Source: Limnomonas spitsbergensis (Eukaryota; Chlorophyta; Chlorophyceae; Chlamydomonadales). Taken from it: a stretch of DNA of 64,000 bases. The stretch's first letter is position 1, and each line of letters opens with the position of its first letter. The stretch is from positions 620,001 to 684,000 of the forward strand of contig JAYJMM010000025.1 of the NCBI GenBank assembly GCA_037349105.1. The letters are read 5' to 3'. Of this stretch, positions 1 to 13,400 are shown piece after piece. The translations under genes and the position numbers were made by a program. The notes under the pieces were generated by a model. That model did not search any database. It was not told the DNA's origin and worked only from the letters and a program-made list of their open reading frames with translations.

Positions 1-175
1 GGCAGCCTGCAAAGGCTGCAGTGCCATGCAAAAACACAGGCAGGCCAGCAATCGCGCTGAAACAGAACCACAAGCAGTGCAATCGTGCAGACACTCATCG
101 AGCAACGCGTTCTACTGTGAAATGCTGACTGCGTCCAGCTGAAAGAGCATCACTGCTAACCTACCCATGGTCCCA

Positions 176-436
176 CGGTACATGTCAATGACGTTACACC
201 TCTGGGCCATGCACAAGAAGGATCGGCCGCGTGGGCGCCCAACTGTGTCCCACGGCACATGTGTATACCTCTCAAGCATGCATGCACATGGTAGTCTACT
301 TTACCTTTCCTTTCCAGCCTTATGTCTGTCCCTTCACTTTTTTTACCCCTTTTTGTTTCTGCCCCTTTAACTTAGGCGCCCACGCGGCCGAGCTTTTTTG
401 AGCAGGGCCCAGAGGTGTAACGTCATTGGCACATGG
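176..436. mobile_element. Short element with about 60-bp inverted ends (MITE-like)
   Basis: Bases 183-243 and 370-434 are inverted copies of each other. The ends begin TGTCAATGACGTTACACCTC and reach the core GGCCGCGTGGGCGCC. The interior is a pyrimidine-rich spacer without a reading frame. The same terminal sequence recurs at 38642-38703 (same orientation as the left end) and in part at 38298-38325. Its inner part also ends the LINE at 20390-20425. It could be a non-autonomous DNA element, or two LINE 3' tails facing each other. Confidence 0.6.
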
Positions 437-785
437 CAGCCTTCCAAGGCCAGAGCGGCTCCATGCAGCACCTGAGGCAGGTGTGCACTATCCTATGGGG
501 GCCAGGCCTTGAAGAGTGAAGGCCAGTGTCCCAATCAGCAGAGAATGCTGCGCTACTCCCTCCTCGTGGCCGTGCAGCGATATTCAGCTGAATTGTAGCT
601 GAAGCACTTGAAAGAATTACCTTTGACTCAGTCCATGGCTAGTTGCCCTCATAGGGACCTCATGGCCACGTCTGAAACGAAATCAGAATGACGCTGCATG
701 CAGTACGTACGCATTGGCACAGGCGCACAGCAGCAATCCAGCATGCGGGACGAACCATGCGGTCAATGACTGAAGGCCCGAAGCC
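437..785. other. No gene seen; short dispersed repeat
   Basis: No convincing coding sequence. A 22-base stretch at about 581-604 (core GAATTGTAGCTGAAGCAC) occurs again at about 35147-35168, so this is probably a decayed dispersed repeat. Confidence 0.4.
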
Positions 786-1250
786 ATGGCTCGGCATCAA
801 GTTCATTTTGACTGGAAGCATGGCGGAATGTTGCTGAGTGCTCTTAGTGCTGAGAAAAATCTGATCAGCGTCATTGATGTTGATGGTGTGGGTCTAATCG
901 AACCGGGTATCAAGCGCAGGCATGCGCTGCTCGTCAGCTTTGCCAAGCGGTTGCAGGGTGCGCCGTACAGTTGCCCGGAAATAACCGAACATGCACCTGA
1001 AGTGCTATGCCGTCCGCCCCCCTCCGAATGCCCGAGTGTATCTGAGACCGGTAACCCACCTCAACAACTAAAAAATCGACTTTCGACTCTGCCCATACCC
1101 CTGGCACACCTCAGAGCAACCGACTGGCGTGCGCTGACTGTAGCGAGCCTCCTGCTGCCCCCACCTGTTGCCACTGTCGGTTATTATTTCCCAGAAAACT
1201 CTTGCGTGCCGAACCACGGCACCACTGCAAGAGGACATCAACATCGTTAG
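786..1250 (+). CDS. Unrecognised reading frame of 154 codons, doubtful
   Basis: An open frame from ATG at 786. The first half has a protein-like composition (for example residues 29-40, ISVIDVDGVGLI). The second half is Pro/Leu rich and looks random. I do not recognise a domain. There is no clear splice site or neighbour that supports it. It may be part of a decayed mobile element together with the open stretch at 1960-2199. Chance opening is quite possible. Confidence 0.2.
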   Translation: MARHQVHFDWKHGGMLLSALSAEKNLISVIDVDGVGLIEPGIKRRHALLVSFAKRLQGAPYSCPEITEHAPEVLCRPPPSECPSVSETGNPPQQLKNRLSTLPIPLAHLRATDWRALTVASLLLPPPVATVGYYFPENSCVPNHGTTARGHQHR

Positions 1251-2429
1251 AATCCCGTGTAATTCCTATCTCCGTGCTACTTTACTCCAAACTTGGACCT
1301 GCCACGTCGGTTAGAGTAACATTCGCCCTCGACGACGACCCCAAGGCCGGCAACCTGGATCGACACTGCCGGCTCTCTGGCACTCGAAGCCTGACGTAGA
1401 CATGACGCCATCAGCGGTGCGTAGACCATGCCTGGTGGAGTGGTGGTGAACCGCTGACTGATGGGGCCTTGCATGACTGGGGGCCTGGGGGGTCATTCGA
1501 TTGATGGCTTGCCATGCCGGTCTCGCTGCTGTTACAGCGTCACCGCATATCCCTAGAAGCCTATTCCGACAGGTCTGGACAGGCGTTGAACGGCTCCTGT
1601 AACAAAGTTGACATCGCCAGGCTTGGCTACTGCCCACTGTTTACTTCAGGGCCCTTCAGCTACACTTCAGCTACAACCTGGCCAACTGCTTGCAGGAACC
1701 TCTGCGCAGCCAGGCCCGTTGCTTAGACCGCTGACCTGAAGCCTCTCAAGGCTTGCCCCCTATCAGTCTTGCCGGATACGCCCGGCCTCCCCCATGAGGT
1801 GGTCTGGTTCGCACTGAAATACACTGCTGGCGCAACATCCCATGCAAAATTGCAAACAACTGCATCAATTATTGCTAACACTTCGACATAAGCGTTGAAT
1901 GACGGCTCATCCTGACTGGAAGATCCTCACAGCGATCCCAGCCCCCAGTCCCTACATCGCCATGCACCCCCCCCTACACGTCACGCTTTAGTCAAGGCCT
2001 GTCCTTCACGGCCAGATACGCACTCATTCGGGCTAATCCTGATTGTTTTAAATACCACCAAACATCACAAGCTGATATCCTCACTGCCCGAACCACCATC
2101 TGTCCACATTGGTTCATTCCAGGTTCAGTGCCAATACAGCTGAATCCCGCCGCCCTCCGTCCTCTACTTTTTACTCCTTTGTCCCACAAATTTCACTGAA
2201 AATGACAAAACAAATGAAATTTGAAATGCCGCAGGCTGCCTCGTCCTTGCCAACATCAGGGCAGGGCTACGGGCTGCTAGAAGAATGCAAGGCCATGTTT
2301 GGCAGGCTGGGCTTTTACCGAGAAAGTGGTAGGATGGCCTCGCCGCTGAGGGGAGCGAGAAGCTCGCGGAAGGTCCGGCCAACAAGCGATGATGATGCAT
2401 CAAAGGTAGGCGTTGCCTAGAGAAGGAGA
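1251..2429 (+). other. Degenerate region with one open stretch (about 1960-2199)
   Basis: Mostly uninformative. From 1978 to a TGA at 2197-2199 one + frame reads without interruption and looks protein-like (motifs ARYALIRANPDCFKYH and TICPHWFIPGSVPI). It has no initiating ATG and no recognised domain. It may be the last exon of an unknown gene or a transposon relic. Confidence 0.25.
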
Positions 2430-3290
2430 GCTGTAGAGGTGCATGGCAGTCCATGCATTGCGCCATTGCCTAGAGGTGCATGGGAGGCAATATATCGTCT
2501 AGAGGTGCATGGAAGTCCAGGATCGTCTGGAGGTGCATGGGAATCCATGCGTTGCTTAGAGGTGCATGGGAATCCATGCGTTGCTTAGAGGTGCATGGGA
2601 GTCCATGCGTTGCTTAGAGGTGCATGGGAATCCATGCGTTGCTTAGAGGTGCATGGGAATCTATGTGTGGCTTAGAGGTGCATGGAAATCCATGCCTTGC
2701 TTAGAGATGTATGGGAGTCCATGCGTTGCTTATAGGTGCATGGGAATCCATGCGTTGCTTAGAGGTGCATGGGAGTCCATGCATCGTCTGGAGGTGCAAG
2801 GAATCCATGCGTTGCTTAGAGGTGCACGGAAATCCATGCATTGCTTAGAGGTGCATGGGAGTCCATGCGTTGCTTATAGGTGCATGTGAGTCCATGCGTT
2901 GCTTAGAGGTGCATGGGAGTCCATGCGTTGCTTAGAGGTGCATGGGAATCCATGCGTTGCTTAGAGGTGCATGGGAATCCATGCGTTGCTAAGAGGTGCA
3001 TGGGAGTCCATGCATCGTCTGGAGGTGCATGTGAGTCCATGCGTTGCTTAGAGGTGCATGGAAATCCATGCATTACATTAACGTGCATGGGAGTCCATGC
3101 GTTGTCGTAAGATGCATGGGAGTCCATGCCTTGCCCATAGGTACATGGGAGTCCAGGCATCGTCTAGCGGTGCATGAGAGTCCATGCGATGTCTAAAGCC
3201 GCATGGTAGCCAATGTGTTGTCTTAAGGTGCATCCGTACGTAGGAGTCCATGCCTTGTTTAAAGGTGCATGGGAGTCCATGCATTTTTCA
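2430..3290. repeat. 29-bp palindromic minisatellite, about 29 copies
   Basis: The unit is TTGCTTAGAGGTGCATGG followed by GAATCCATGCG; starts at 2581, 2610 and 2639 give a 29-bp period. Every unit contains GCATGG-GA(A/G)T-CCATGC, a near-perfect palindrome, so each can fold as a hairpin. Copies diverge towards both edges, and a few carry a CATCGTCTGG variant. Open frames across it on both strands are by-products of the repeat. Confidence 0.9.
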
Positions 3291-3413
3291 TGCAAACCCT
3301 TGCATGATTGACTTGTACAGCATGGCCTTTCTGTGTCATTCCTTCTTTGGGGAACCTTTTCTCCACTCTGAACACATTTATCATTTATGTACACCGGTAA
3401 TTGATGCATTTCA

Positions 3414-4484
3414 ATGCCTCATGTTGTCCAGATGGCCTACTCACCTTTGAGCCTCCGCAAGCCTGGCAGCCGAGGAGACAGTGGCTCATCTGGACCCCTC
3501 CCTCAAAACACCGGATCCCAGAGCCCGGAAGACCAGCATGACAGCCGATCATTCGACCAGCAACAGCACCAGCAGCAACACCTGCAACAACTCCAGCAAC
3601 AACACCTGCAGCAGCACGAGCAACAACACATGCAACAGCACGAGCAACAACACATGCAACAGCACGAGCAACAACACCTGCAACAGCACGAGCAACAACA
3701 CCTGCAACAACACCAGCAACAACACCAGCAACAACACCAGCAACAACAGCTAATTCCAGCGGATTACCTGTTCGGGCTCTCTGCGAAAGAGGAGCAACCC
3801 CGAGCCAGCTGCCCACCAGGCAATGCCGCACGCCCTCCGCTGGGTGGTAAGCCGGTGGGAAGCTGGGATGAAGTCCATCACGGCGAGTCAGATCTACATC
3901 ACGGATCTAGCGGCACGCGGCGCGTGATGAGCACTTTCGCCCCAACCACGCTGCAGCGCCCTAACCGATACTCCCGGGGTGGATCCTGCAGCCACAGCGC
4001 CGGCGGCAGCAGCTGCGGCGGAGGGTGGGGCAGTGGCGTCAGTGGGGGAGGAGCGGCTGGGGCAGCCAACGAGGCCTATTGGATGGAAGGGGAGCCAGCA
4101 AGGGGCTCGGACGCGTTCATCGAGCGCTACAGGATGCAGGAGTGCTCCGCGCAGCGGCTGCTTCCCGCGCCTCGCGGCCGCCCGGCGTGCGTGCCGCGCC
4201 TGCGCCTTGCCATGTCACCTGAGCCGCCTCCTGCCAGCGACGTGCATCACCAGCAGCAGCTCAGGCTGATGCGTATGGCGGCCCGCAAGGCCAGCGGGAC
4301 TTCAGGCCGGAGATACGCTGCAGCTCCCGCAGGGGCAGAAGGAGGGGGAGCTAGCAGGATAGCTGCTGCTGCTGGTAGTGGTAGCGGTGACGGCTGCAGC
4401 AGTGGCAACCTGATGGATTTCTGTGGCTGGGACGAGACAGGGGCAAGCGACAGCGAGTGGGAAGAAAGTGCGGAGGAGCTGGAG
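3414..4484 (+). CDS. P1 first recognised exon, Gln/His-rich
   Basis: An uninterrupted 357-codon exon ending in a good donor (GAG|GTGAGG). Residues 49-113 are a Gln/His/Glu tract, residues about 180-215 are Ser/Gly-rich, and the end is acidic (DSEWEESAEELE). The antisense Leu/Val frame over the tract is a shadow. Composition suggests a disordered region; no catalytic domain is seen. Confidence 0.6.
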
Positions 4485-7400
4485 GTGAGGAGCGGGCAGG
4501 GTGGGTGAATGGGTGGGGCTTACACATCAATGCCTTGAGGCAGTATAACCATGATTGATCACTTTTCCGGCCACGGGTGTGGAAGAGCGGGCAGGGTGGA
4601 TGGGCATGCAGGGTGGGTGGGTGGGTGGGTCACCCAACCATTGATGTACTGGTGCAAGACTGCAAGACCCACCCACCCAACTTGGGTGAGTGGGTCTTGC
4701 ACCTGTACATCATTACATCAACGCCTTCAGGCAGTGAAACCATCATTTATTTAATTGGCACTTTTCTGGCCACGGATGCAGAGATTCAGAGGGGGGGGGG
4801 GGATGGGTGGGCCTTACGCCTGCAATACCTTGAGGCAATTCAACCATTATTGATCACTTTTCTGGCCACAGGCGCAGACCTCGAAACATCTCTCTGCTAA
4901 CACTTCGGGCCCGGAATTCCCGGGCATTGCGCTGGTAGAGGGACTTCAGGAGCTCTGTCAGGAACCGTGATAGCTCTTATGACATTCATATCCCTCAAAC
5001 TTTTACGGACCTGTCCTCCTTTAAGATCTGGAGCCACCACTTGGGGTAACATCTAGCGCCTCCAATTTGGGGTTAAGATCTGCGGGTAAGATCTGGCGGT
5101 ACCTCGGTTAGATCTAGCATTCTAGCGCCACCACTTGGGGTGAGCTAGTGATTCCCCCCCGTAACTCTCAAGCCTTAAGATCACAAAGGTCCGAGACGGC
5201 GTCGTATCCCGCATGCCTCTCATGTCTACTGACCACCGAGGCGGACCGTGTCACGTGCGTCTCATGCCTCTTCGTGCCTCCCATGCCTCTCAGGTCTGCG
5301 GTCCACAGCGGAGATTACCACGTGCGTCTTATGCCTCTTATACCTCTCATACCTTGTCATTGCGTACTTCTCATGCCTCTCATGCTTTGTGATCACGTAG
5401 GCGGAGATGGCAATATGCCTCTCATACCTTGTGATCACGTACTTCTCATACCTCTCATACCTTGTGATCACGTAGGCGGAGATGGCAACCTACCTCCAGA
5501 CTCCCAAGTGGGTCCCCAAGAGTGAAGGCCGCTGGTATGTCTACAAGCCGGTGAACAGCAAGGTGCGACTTGAATTCAGAATTTCAGGGTTTAGGGTCAA
5601 CGCCCACTGCCGGTGAGGGGTGAGGGTTAAACCCACTGTCGATGAGGGTTTAGGGTTAAAGCCCACTGTCAATTAGAATATAGGGTTACACCCACTGTCA
5701 ATGAGGGTTTAGGATTTAAACCTGCTGGTATGTCTCCAGTCATTCACCAGCAAGCTGCGACATGCATGCACAATTGCAAATATCCAGGGTTGAGGGTTAG
5801 AGCCCGGTGCCAATGAGGGTTAAGGGTTTGGGGACCGCTTGCATGTCTGCAAGCCAGTTACCAGCAAGGTGCGACATGCATGCCAAGGTCCAGGGTTAAG
5901 GGCCTGCTGTCAATGGTCATTTGCGTGGGCCCGCTGCCGCTGCTGCTGATCATGCTGGTGCTGCTGCTGATGATGATGACAATGACTCAGAACACTCAGA
6001 AAGTGTTAACGAGCTCTTGATTCCATCTTGGCCCCAGCCATGCACAAAGCCATACCGCCTGTCACTCTCTGTTGCACATTGCATCGTTTGGTCCGCTGTT
6101 CACTCTTCGGCCAGGGCTCAACCAGCCTGTTGCAGTCATTCCAAACCTCATTTGTGGCCTCGCATGGGGCCTCTAGCCGACGGCCAGGACTGAGCTGAAA
6201 GGCAGCTGAAATGTAGGCGTCTAGCCGGCGCACGAAAAGCACAGTTGTCCCGTGCTTTTACATTATTGTTGCCCATGCTTGAAATTCCCCATCTTCGCCC
6301 TGGTATTCAGCAGAAGCTTACGCGAGACTACCTTGTCTCGTATTCTGTACTGCATCATACACATAGGAGGTACGGAGATTTGAGAAGCTGCTCCAGGACC
6401 TGCCACCGCTCCAGGCCCAGGAAGTGGCCGAGCTGCTTGACGAGATGACGCAGGTGAGCTGTCCTGTTGTCAATGCATGGACTTTGTGCTGCCACTTAGA
6501 CCTGCTTCCGCACCAAGGCCAGGAAGTGGCCAAGCTGCTTGACAAGAAGACGCGGGTGATACCACATAGAGGTGGTATCCATTGACCTGATGCTGCCTCT
6601 TGGACCAGCCAAGAGAGGTGGGCAAGCTGCTGATGAGATTGATTCAGGTTATAACTTTGACCTCCTGGTCACTGAATGCCTCTTATTTTTCAATATCACA
6701 TGGACTTTTTAGTTCGGCTGCCCCTGCTTTCAAAACTGCGTATGTTGCTTTCCTTGTGAATTGGATGACCCAGGTTGTATGCTCGTTACATCTGTGAGCT
6801 ACAGGCCACTGAATGCCACTAATTAGCCAGCATCAAATGGCATCTTTAGTGCGGCTGCCCCTGCTCTGGAAACTGCATAGTTTGCTTTCCCTGTGGATTG
6901 GGTGCCCGGTGCCCCTGGCTGCCAAACCCTGAACGAATTTTCGTTTTCCACATTTGTCATGCCCTGCGGATTTTAATTAATTGCAGAATTCTGAATCAAT
7001 AAGTAAATATTTACTGGGTGCCCCCTTGCCTGCAGGCACGATACAGCTGTGAGCTCATGGCTTCTCGCGGCATCCGTATTGCCCGCGACATCACCAACGA
7101 ATGGACGCGGCTGACAGGCGGCCTTCTGGAGAGGATCCAGTCCTACGAGACTGCCATGCAGAAGCAGGTGAGGGAGGGGAAATGCAGCGTAGCGCCTTCT
7201 AAACTGGTGTAGGGATCCAATCCTTTGAGGTCGCCATGCAAAAGCAGGTGAGAAGATTGAATCTGATCTGGCTGCCATGCAGAAGCAGGTGAGAAGGTTG
7301 AATCTGATCTGGCTGTCATACAAAAGCAGGTGAGAAGATTGAATCTGATCTGGCTGCCATGCAGAAGCAGGTGAGAAGATTGAATCTGATCTGGCTGCCA

Positions 7401-10400
7401 TGCAGAAGCAGGTGAGAAGATTGAATCTGATCTGACTGCCATGCAGAAGCAGGTGAGAATATCCAGTCTTATGAGGCCGCCATGCAGAAACAGGTGAGAA
7501 GATTGAATCTGATCTGGCTGCCATGCAGAAGCAGGTGAGAAGATCCAGTCCTATGAGGCCGCCATGCAGAAACAGGTGAGAGGACTTCACCCTGCTGCTC
7601 ACAGAAGGCAGCCGCCAGCCGCTGCAGCTACGTAGACCCTTGCCTAGCGGCGCCAGTTCTTCATGCTACACCCTCACCTCACACTTCTCACACCATCTTC
7701 ACACTTCCCACATTGATTCTTCTCTCCGAATCTCCCTGCTGCTGGGTACTGGTGACTGCAGCAGCTCTGCAGCTGCACCAGCCCCTGCCGGTTTCTGTCC
7801 ACAATTTTCTCACTCAGTCACACCTTTTCACACACCTGGCTCCAGAAAAGGAAATCACAATGTATGAAAAGGACAATACTGCTTCTGTAGCTGCGCCAGC
7901 CCCTGCCGGGCACTGCCTGTGCCTGTTGGTCTTGCTGACCCTTGCCTTATTTCACACTATCTTCACACTTCCTACACCTACCCTCTCTTTTCTCTTTCCC
8001 TGCTGCTCACAGGGGGCGGCCGCTAGCCTCTGTGTCAGCCCCTGCCAGGTGCTGCCTGTACTCCTCACTGCACCCTTGGTCTGCCAATTTAAAATCTTCC
8101 TGCGTGCACCCTCTCTCTCCCTGCTACTTACAGAGGGACATGACAACTGCGTGCACCCTCTCTCTCCCTGCTACTTACAGAGGGACATGACAACTGCGTG
8201 CACCCTCTCTCTCCCTGCTACTTACAGAGGGACATGACAACTGCGTGCACCCTCTCTCTCCCTGCTACTTACAGAGGGACATGACAACTGCGTGCACCCT
8301 CTCTCTCCCTGCTACTTACAGAGGGACATGACAACTGCGTGCACCCTCTCTCTCCCTGCTACTTACAGAGGGACATGACAACTGCGTGCACCCTCTCTCT
8401 CCCTGCTACTTTCAGAGGGTACTGGCAACTGCGTGCACCCTCTCTCTCCCTGCTACTTACAGAGGGACATGACAACTGCGTGCACCCTCTCTCTCCCTGC
8501 TACTTTCAGAGGGACATGACAACTGCGTGCACCCTCTCTCTCCCTGCTACTTACAGAGGGACATGACAACTGCGTGCACCCTCTCTCTCCCTGCTACTTA
8601 CAGAGGGACATGACAACTGCGTGCACCCTCTCTCTCCCTGCTACTTACAGAGGGACATGACAACTGCGTGCACCCTCTCTCTCCCTGCTACTTACAGAGG
8701 GACATGACAACTGCGTGCACCCTCTCTCTCCCTGCTACTTACAGAGGGACATGACAACTGCGTGCACCCTCTCTCTCCCTGCTACTTACAGAGGGACATG
8801 ACAACTGCGTGCACCCTCTCTCTCCCTGCTACTTACAGAGGGACATGACAACTGCGTGCACCCTCTCTCTCCCTGCTACTTACAGAGGGACATGACAACT
8901 GCGTGCACCCTCTCTCTCCCTGCTACTTTCAGAGGGACATGACAACTGCGTGCACCCTCTCTCTCCCTGCTACTTACAGAGGGACATGACAACTGCGTGC
9001 ACCCTCTCTCTCCCTGCTACTTACAGAGGGACATGACAACTGCGTGCACCCTCTCTCTCCCTGCTACTTACAGAGGGACATGACAACTGCGTGCACCCTC
9101 TCTCTCCCTGCTACTTACAGAGGGACATGACAACTGCGTGCACCCTCTCTCTCCCTGCTACTTACAGAGGGACATGACAACTGCGTGCACCCTCTCTCTC
9201 CCTGCTACTTTCAGAGGGACATGACAACTGCGTGCACCCTCTCTCTCCCTGCTACTTTCAGAGGGACATGACAACTGCGTGCACCCTCTCTCTCCCTGCT
9301 ACTTACAGAGGGACATGACAACTGCGTGCACCCTCTCTCTCCCTGCTACTTACAGAGGGACATGACAACTGCGTGCACCCTCTCTCTCCCTGCTACTTAC
9401 AGAGGGACATGACAACTGCGTGCACCCTCTCTCTCCCTGCTACTTACAGAGGGACATGACAACTGCGTGCACCCTCTCTCTCCCTGCTACTTACAGAGGG
9501 ACATGACAACTGCGTGCACCCTCTCTCTCCCTGCTACTTACAGAGGGACATGACAACTGCGTGCACCCTCTCTCTCCCTGCTACTTACAGAGGGACATGA
9601 CAACTGCGTGCACCCTCTCTCTCCCTGCTACTTACAGAGGGACATGACAACTGCGTGCACCCTCTCTCTCCCTGCTACTTACAGAGGGACATGACAACTG
9701 CGTGCACCCTCTCTCTCCCTGCTACTTACAGAGGGACATGACAACTGCGTGCACCCTCTCTCTCCCTGCTACTTACAGAGGGACATGACAACTGCGTGCA
9801 CCCTCTCTCTCCCTGCTACTTACAGAGGGACATGACAACTGCGTGCACCCTCTCTCTCCCTGCTACTTTCAGAGGGACATGACAACTGCGTGCACCCTCT
9901 CTCTCCCTGCTACTTACAGAGGGACATGACAACTGCGTGCACCCTCTCTCTCCCTGCTACTTACAGAGGGACATGACAACTGCGTGCACCCTCTCTCTCC
10001 CTGCTACTTACAGAGGGACATGACAACTGCGTGCACCCTCTCTCTCCCTGCTACTTACAGAGGGACATGACAACTGCGTGCACCCTCTCTCTCCCTGCTA
10101 CTTACAGAGGGACATGACAACTGCGTGCACCCTCTCTCTCCCTGCTACTTACAGAGGGACATGACAACTGCGTGCACCCTCTCTCTCCCTGCTACTTACA
10201 GAGGGACATGACAACTGCGTGCACCCTCTCTCTCCCTGCTACTTACAGAGGGACATGACAACTGCGTGCACCCTCTCTCTCCCTGCTACTTACAGAGGGA
10301 CATGACAACTGCGTGCACCCTCTCTCTCCCTGCTACTTACAGAGGGACATGACAACTGCGTGCACCCTCTCTCTCCCTGCTACTTTCAGAGGGACATGAC

Positions 10401-13400
10401 AACTGCGTGCACCCTCTCTCTCCCTGCTACTTTCAGAGGGACATGACAACTGCGTGCACCCTCTCTCTCCCTGCTACTTTCAGAGGGACATGACAACTGC
10501 GTGCACCCTCTCTCTCCCTGCTACTTACAGAGGGACATGACAACTGCGTGCACCCTCTCTCTCCCTGCTACTTACAGAGGGACATGACAACTGCGTGCAC
10601 CCTCTCTCTCCCTGCTACTTACAGAGGGACATGACAACTGCGTGCACCCTCTCTCTCCCTGCTACTTACAGAGGGACATGACAACTGCGTGCACCCTCTC
10701 TCTCCCTGCTACTTACAGAGGGACATGACAACTGCGTGCACCCTCTCTCTCCCTGCTACTTACAGAGGGACATGACAACTGCGTGCACCCTCTCTCTCCC
10801 TGCTACTTACAGAGGGACATGACAACTGCGTGCACCCTCTCTCTCCCTGCTACTTACAGAGGGACATGACAACTGCGTGCACCCTCTCTCTCCCTGCTAC
10901 TTACAGAGGGACATGACAACTGCGTGCACCCTCTCTCTCCCTGCTACTTACAGAGGGACATGACAACTGCGTGCACCCTCTCTCTCCCTGCTACTTTCAG
11001 AGGGTACTGGCAACTGCGTGCACCCTCTCTCTCCCTGCTACTTACAGAGGGACATGACAACTGCGTGCACCCTCTCTCTCCCTGCTACTTTCAGAGGGTA
11101 CTGGCAACTGCAGCACCTGTGACAGCCTCTGCAAGTCTCTTCACTATCTTCCTACATGTGCCTTCTCGAGTTCTCTCTTCATGCCACTTATAGGGGGTGC
11201 CCGGTCTCCTGCACGTAGGGTCAGGTCCAAGAACGCACTTGGAAAAACTAGGCATCGATGACATCGATGCGCCGAAACCACACGTTGCTTGAGGCTGGGA
11301 CATTGCCTCTTTATTTCTCTCTTCCTGCCACTCATAGGAGGCAGCGGCCTGCTGCTACACCTGTATTAGCCCCTGCCAGGCAGCGGCCTGCTGCTACACC
11401 TGCATTAGCCCCTGCCAGGCAGCGGCCTGCTGCTACACCTGTATTAGCCCCTGCCAGGCAGCGGCCTGCTGCTACACCTGTATTAGCCCCTGCCAGGCAG
11501 CGGCCTGCTGCTACACCTGTATTAGCCCCTGCCAGGCAGCGGCCTGCTGCTACACCTGTATTAGCCCCTGCCAGGCAGCGGCCTGCTGCTACACCTGCAT
11601 TAGCCCCTGCCAGGCAGCGGCCTGCTGCTACACCTGTATTAGCCCCTGCCAGGCAGCGGCCTGCTGCTACACCTGTATTAGCCCCTGCCAGGCAGCGGCC
11701 TGCTGCTACACCTGTATTAGCCCCTGCCAGGCGCTGCCTGTTGTTCATGCTGCACCCTTGCCTCATACCATCTCAACACTTCATGCATGTGCCATCTCTC
11801 TCTCCCCACCACCCATAGAGGGTGCTGGCGGCTGCAGCAGTTGCGGCAGCCCCCATCAGATGCTGCCCGCCTACCTTATCGCTGCACCCCTGCCCTGCCT
11901 CGCACCGTTTGCACTCCTAACATGCACCTCCCTTTCCCTGCTGCTCACAGAGGGTGCTGGCGGCTGCAGCAGCTGCGTCAGCCCCTCTCAGATGCTGCAC
12001 CTGCGGAGGGCGGTCGTCTTTTCGACCGCAGCCGGGGGCTAGAAGCTGCAGCCGGGGAGCGGGACCGCCTCCAGCACCAAGACATGGCAGAGGTGCCTCG
12101 ATAAGCAGCACCAGCAGCACAGAGGGAACGTCAGGTGAGCAGCAGTCTACTGGCCTAGGGGCTGGAGGAAATAAACTCGTTATGTGCAGTGGGAGATCTA
12201 CCACCAGGCCGTGGGAGCTGCAGCCGGGGGCTAGAAGCTGCAGCATGGGAGCAGCATCGCTACTGAGACATCGCAGAGGTGCCTCGATTAGCAGCACCAG
12301 CAGAGAGGGATCGTCAGGTGAGCAGCAGTCTTAAGTCCCACTGTGCAGGGGGGGCATACATAGTGGGCAGCTACCTACGGAAGAATTGCAAAGTACAGTA
12401 GCTTGGGTGAGCTGCAGTCTTATGTAATTATGTCCCACGGTGCAGGGGGGCAAACATAGTGGGTAGCTGCCTTCAATAGAGGTCAAAACTGCAGTACCTT
12501 TGACACATTTATCTGACCATAAATAGGCCCCCCCTATCACCCTCGCTTTTTTGTAGAGCCTTTCCCGTATGGTGAAGTGGCAGAAGGTATGCTGTGGGTG
12601 CTTCCCAGCCGGCTGATGGGGGTGCGGCCACCTCCCCAAGCACGCCAACTCCCTCGAACCCTCCCCTCAACCCTCCCCTCAACCTCACTTTTCTGTCCCG
12701 CCTTCCTCGTATTATCAGGATGGTGTGGGAGGTATGCTGTGGGCGCCTCCCACCCAGCTGAGGGGGGTGCAGCAGAGCCAGCAAGCTGCGGCCAACGCCC
12801 TAACCACAGCAACTCAATCGGACCCATGCACCGTTCCCTGCCATCATGGCAGCAAGAGGAAGACGAGGAGGAAGAGGAGGAGGAGGAGGAGGCACAGCAG
12901 CAGCCCTCAGTGGCAGAGTATCAAGAGGTGTGAAACAGTTGTTTCATTATGTTGTGCATTAGACCTTCTTAAGCAGTCACTGCTGGATTATTTGGGACCC
13001 ATCCTACATACGCATATGGCCGGAAGAGGAAGCAGCACGGCAGGCTTCTTGTACTAGCACGCGCAAGCTAATGTTTCTTTTACCGATAGCCGTATTTTGT
13101 TGATTATTAATGCGCATTGTGCCACAGGCCAAGATGTAAATGATGTGTAGCTGCCCTTGACTCTTCTGACCCTATCTACAAAGGCGTTAAATTCGAACCC
13201 TGACCTTGTTGTCCCTATCGACCAAGGTGTGCCTTGTTGCGGAGGATTATAATGTTGATCCAAGCTACGGCCCTTGACTTGGACTCAAGCAGTTTCCTCC
13301 CCAACAGGGGTCCTAACCCCGTCCTAATCTCTTACCATTGCCCCAACCAATAGGTGTGCCATGTTGCTGAGCATCTGAGCGTCGATCCAAGCTACGGCCC

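Noticed and set aside
3549..3746. Leu/Val-rich minus-strand frame
   Set aside because: Antisense of the Gln/His tract in P1.
8098..11110. Regular array that could be mistaken for CRISPR
   Set aside because: No spacers, unit uniform throughout, eukaryotic intron context and a splice acceptor in each unit.
11258..11818. Plus and minus frames over the 39-bp repeat
   Set aside because: Both strands are open through the same repeat because the unit is 13 codons; no start context or splice support.
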